Shown piece by piece: positions 5,357-5,848 of a stretch of DNA of 5,848 nucleotides. Numbering within the stretch: the stretch's first letter is position 1; the number at the start of each line of letters is the position of its first letter. Source of the stretch: Eubacterium sp. Its GTDB lineage: Bacteria > Bacillota > Clostridia > Oscillospirales > Acutalibacteraceae. The stretch covers positions 1-5,848 of the forward strand of contig JAFYGD010000127.1 of assembly GCA_017543415.1 (NCBI GenBank), written 5' to 3'. Made by a program: the position numbers and the translations under genes. The notes under the pieces are model-generated. The model saw only the letters and a program-made list of their open reading frames with translations, did no database searches and was not told the origin of the DNA.

Positions 5357-5848
5357 TTACCTGATAACCTCAACTTTATTTGTTTGCTCTGTGTTGCAGG
5401 GCTTTATGTTTTTATATCCTAAATTATATACGTCTGTAAATCTGAATTCCTGTTCAATTCTTTCAAGTATTTCACCGCCGAGTGCCTTTGCGTCGCTGTA
5501 TTTAACAAGTACGGGCAATGCGGAGCTCTTTTTTATCTGCGCAAGTAAATCCCTTCCTTTTTCATTAAAAGCAAGAACGCGGATGTATTGCGGCTTTTCG
5601 GGAGCTTTTTCAATTCCCAAATACGCCCTCAGAATAATCCGCCTTATCCTTGAATGAGTATAGCGCTTTGTTTTTATCAATTCGTAAAGTTCGTCAAGCG
5701 TTGTCGCTGTCTTAACAGCTTCGGCAATTCTGTTTTCAAGCCCTTCGCTTACATCTTCAATCCTTGCAAAATCTTCGGCTTTCATATTTCTTAACTTATA
5801 AAGCACAGCACTTTCGCAGTTCGTGATTGAAGATATTTCATTTTCGTC
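5357..5848 (-). CDS. tmcAL: tRNA(Met) cytidine acetate ligase, C-terminal part (5' end outside window)
   Basis: The frame is open from the right edge to a TAA at 5359-5357, giving 163 residues. It matches the C-terminal portion of TmcAL (formerly YlbM, a HIGH-type nucleotidyltransferase family), which uses ATP and acetate to make N4-acetylcytidine at the wobble position of elongator tRNA-Met in the cytoplasm. Characteristic segments in fragment numbering are AVLYKLRNM (14-22), DVSEGLENRI (32-41), KTKRYTHSRIRR (59-70), YIRVLAFNEKGRDLL (88-102) and FTDVYNLGY (137-145). The B. subtilis protein is about 415 residues, so the N-terminal catalytic domain with its GHxxH-type motif lies beyond the window. 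A GTG at 5806 could be read as a start, but homology continues upstream of it (the SAVLYKL segment crosses it), so it is internal. The gene is followed after 1 bp by the secreted transglutaminase-like gene, suggesting one mRNA. Confidence 0.88.
   Translation of the reverse strand, partial: DENEISSITNCESAVLYKLRNMKAEDFARIEDVSEGLENRIAEAVKTATTLDELYELIKTKRYTHSRIRRIILRAYLGIEKAPEKPQYIRVLAFNEKGRDLLAQIKKSSALPVLVKYSDAKALGGEILERIEQEFRFTDVYNLGYKNIKPCNTEQTNKVEVIR

Noticed and set aside
5371..5373. TTG at 5373 as the start of the transglutaminase-like protein
   Set aside because: It would overlap tmcAL and add six non-signal-like residues; the ATG at 5355 directly begins a standard signal peptide.
5325..5657. 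Plus-strand reading frame of 110 residues
   Set aside because: It is antisense to tmcAL and the start of the transglutaminase-like gene, both strongly supported; no ribosome binding site or family resemblance.
5804..5806. GTG at 5806 as the tmcAL start
   Set aside because: The frame stays open to the window edge and recognisable TmcAL sequence crosses this codon, so it is internal.
1..5848. Mobile element, phage, CRISPR or defence-system content
   Set aside because: No transposase, integrase, array repeats, attachment-like repeats or defence-family motifs are seen on either strand; all long frames are accounted for by known families.

Overview
The window looks like chromosomal DNA from a Gram-positive anaerobe of the class Clostridia, probably an Oscillospirales/Ruminococcaceae-type gut or rumen bacterium. 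This rests on a ComEC-like gene followed by holA (the order known from Firmicutes), an RNase M5-type Toprim protein and a TmcAL-type tRNA-modification gene (both largely Firmicutes families), strong AGGAGG ribosome binding sites, moderate-to-low GC, and a secreted transglutaminase-like protein with Fn3-like modules. The taxonomic call is inference; there is no rRNA or other marker here.

Layout. Positions 1-3843 carry four tightly packed plus-strand genes: the C-terminal end of a GH2 beta-galactosidase (cut by the left edge), a ComEC/Rec2-type membrane channel protein without the usual C-terminal metallo-beta-lactamase domain, holA (DNA polymerase III delta subunit, GTG start), and an RNase M5-like Toprim/DUF4093 protein whose ATG overlaps the holA stop by one base. 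Junctions are 1 bp, 21 bp and a 1-bp overlap, so this reads as one transcription unit. A good sigma-A-like promoter at the very end of comEC could also drive holA and the RNase M5-like gene separately.

A compact hairpin at 3829-3853, with T-tracts in both directions, lies between the convergent units and probably terminates both. Positions 3859-5848 carry two minus-strand genes: the C-terminal part of tmcAL (tRNA-Met cytidine acetate ligase, cut by the right edge), followed after 1 bp by a secreted protein with a signal peptide, about three Fn3-like beta-rich modules and a transglutaminase-like papain-fold domain.

How the genes relate. The plus-strand unit mixes sugar catabolism (beta-galactosidase) with DNA uptake, replication (clamp loader) and RNA processing; only comEC-holA is a familiar neighbourhood. 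The minus-strand unit couples a cytoplasmic tRNA-modification enzyme to an exported protein. Coding density is nearly complete, and no stretch over 300 bases lacks a gene. I see no mobile element, CRISPR array, tRNA or rRNA, and no convincing new multi-gene system. The points most worth a second look are the MBL-less ComEC, a perfect 12-bp inverted repeat near its 5' end, and the Glu at the third catalytic position of the transglutaminase-like domain.
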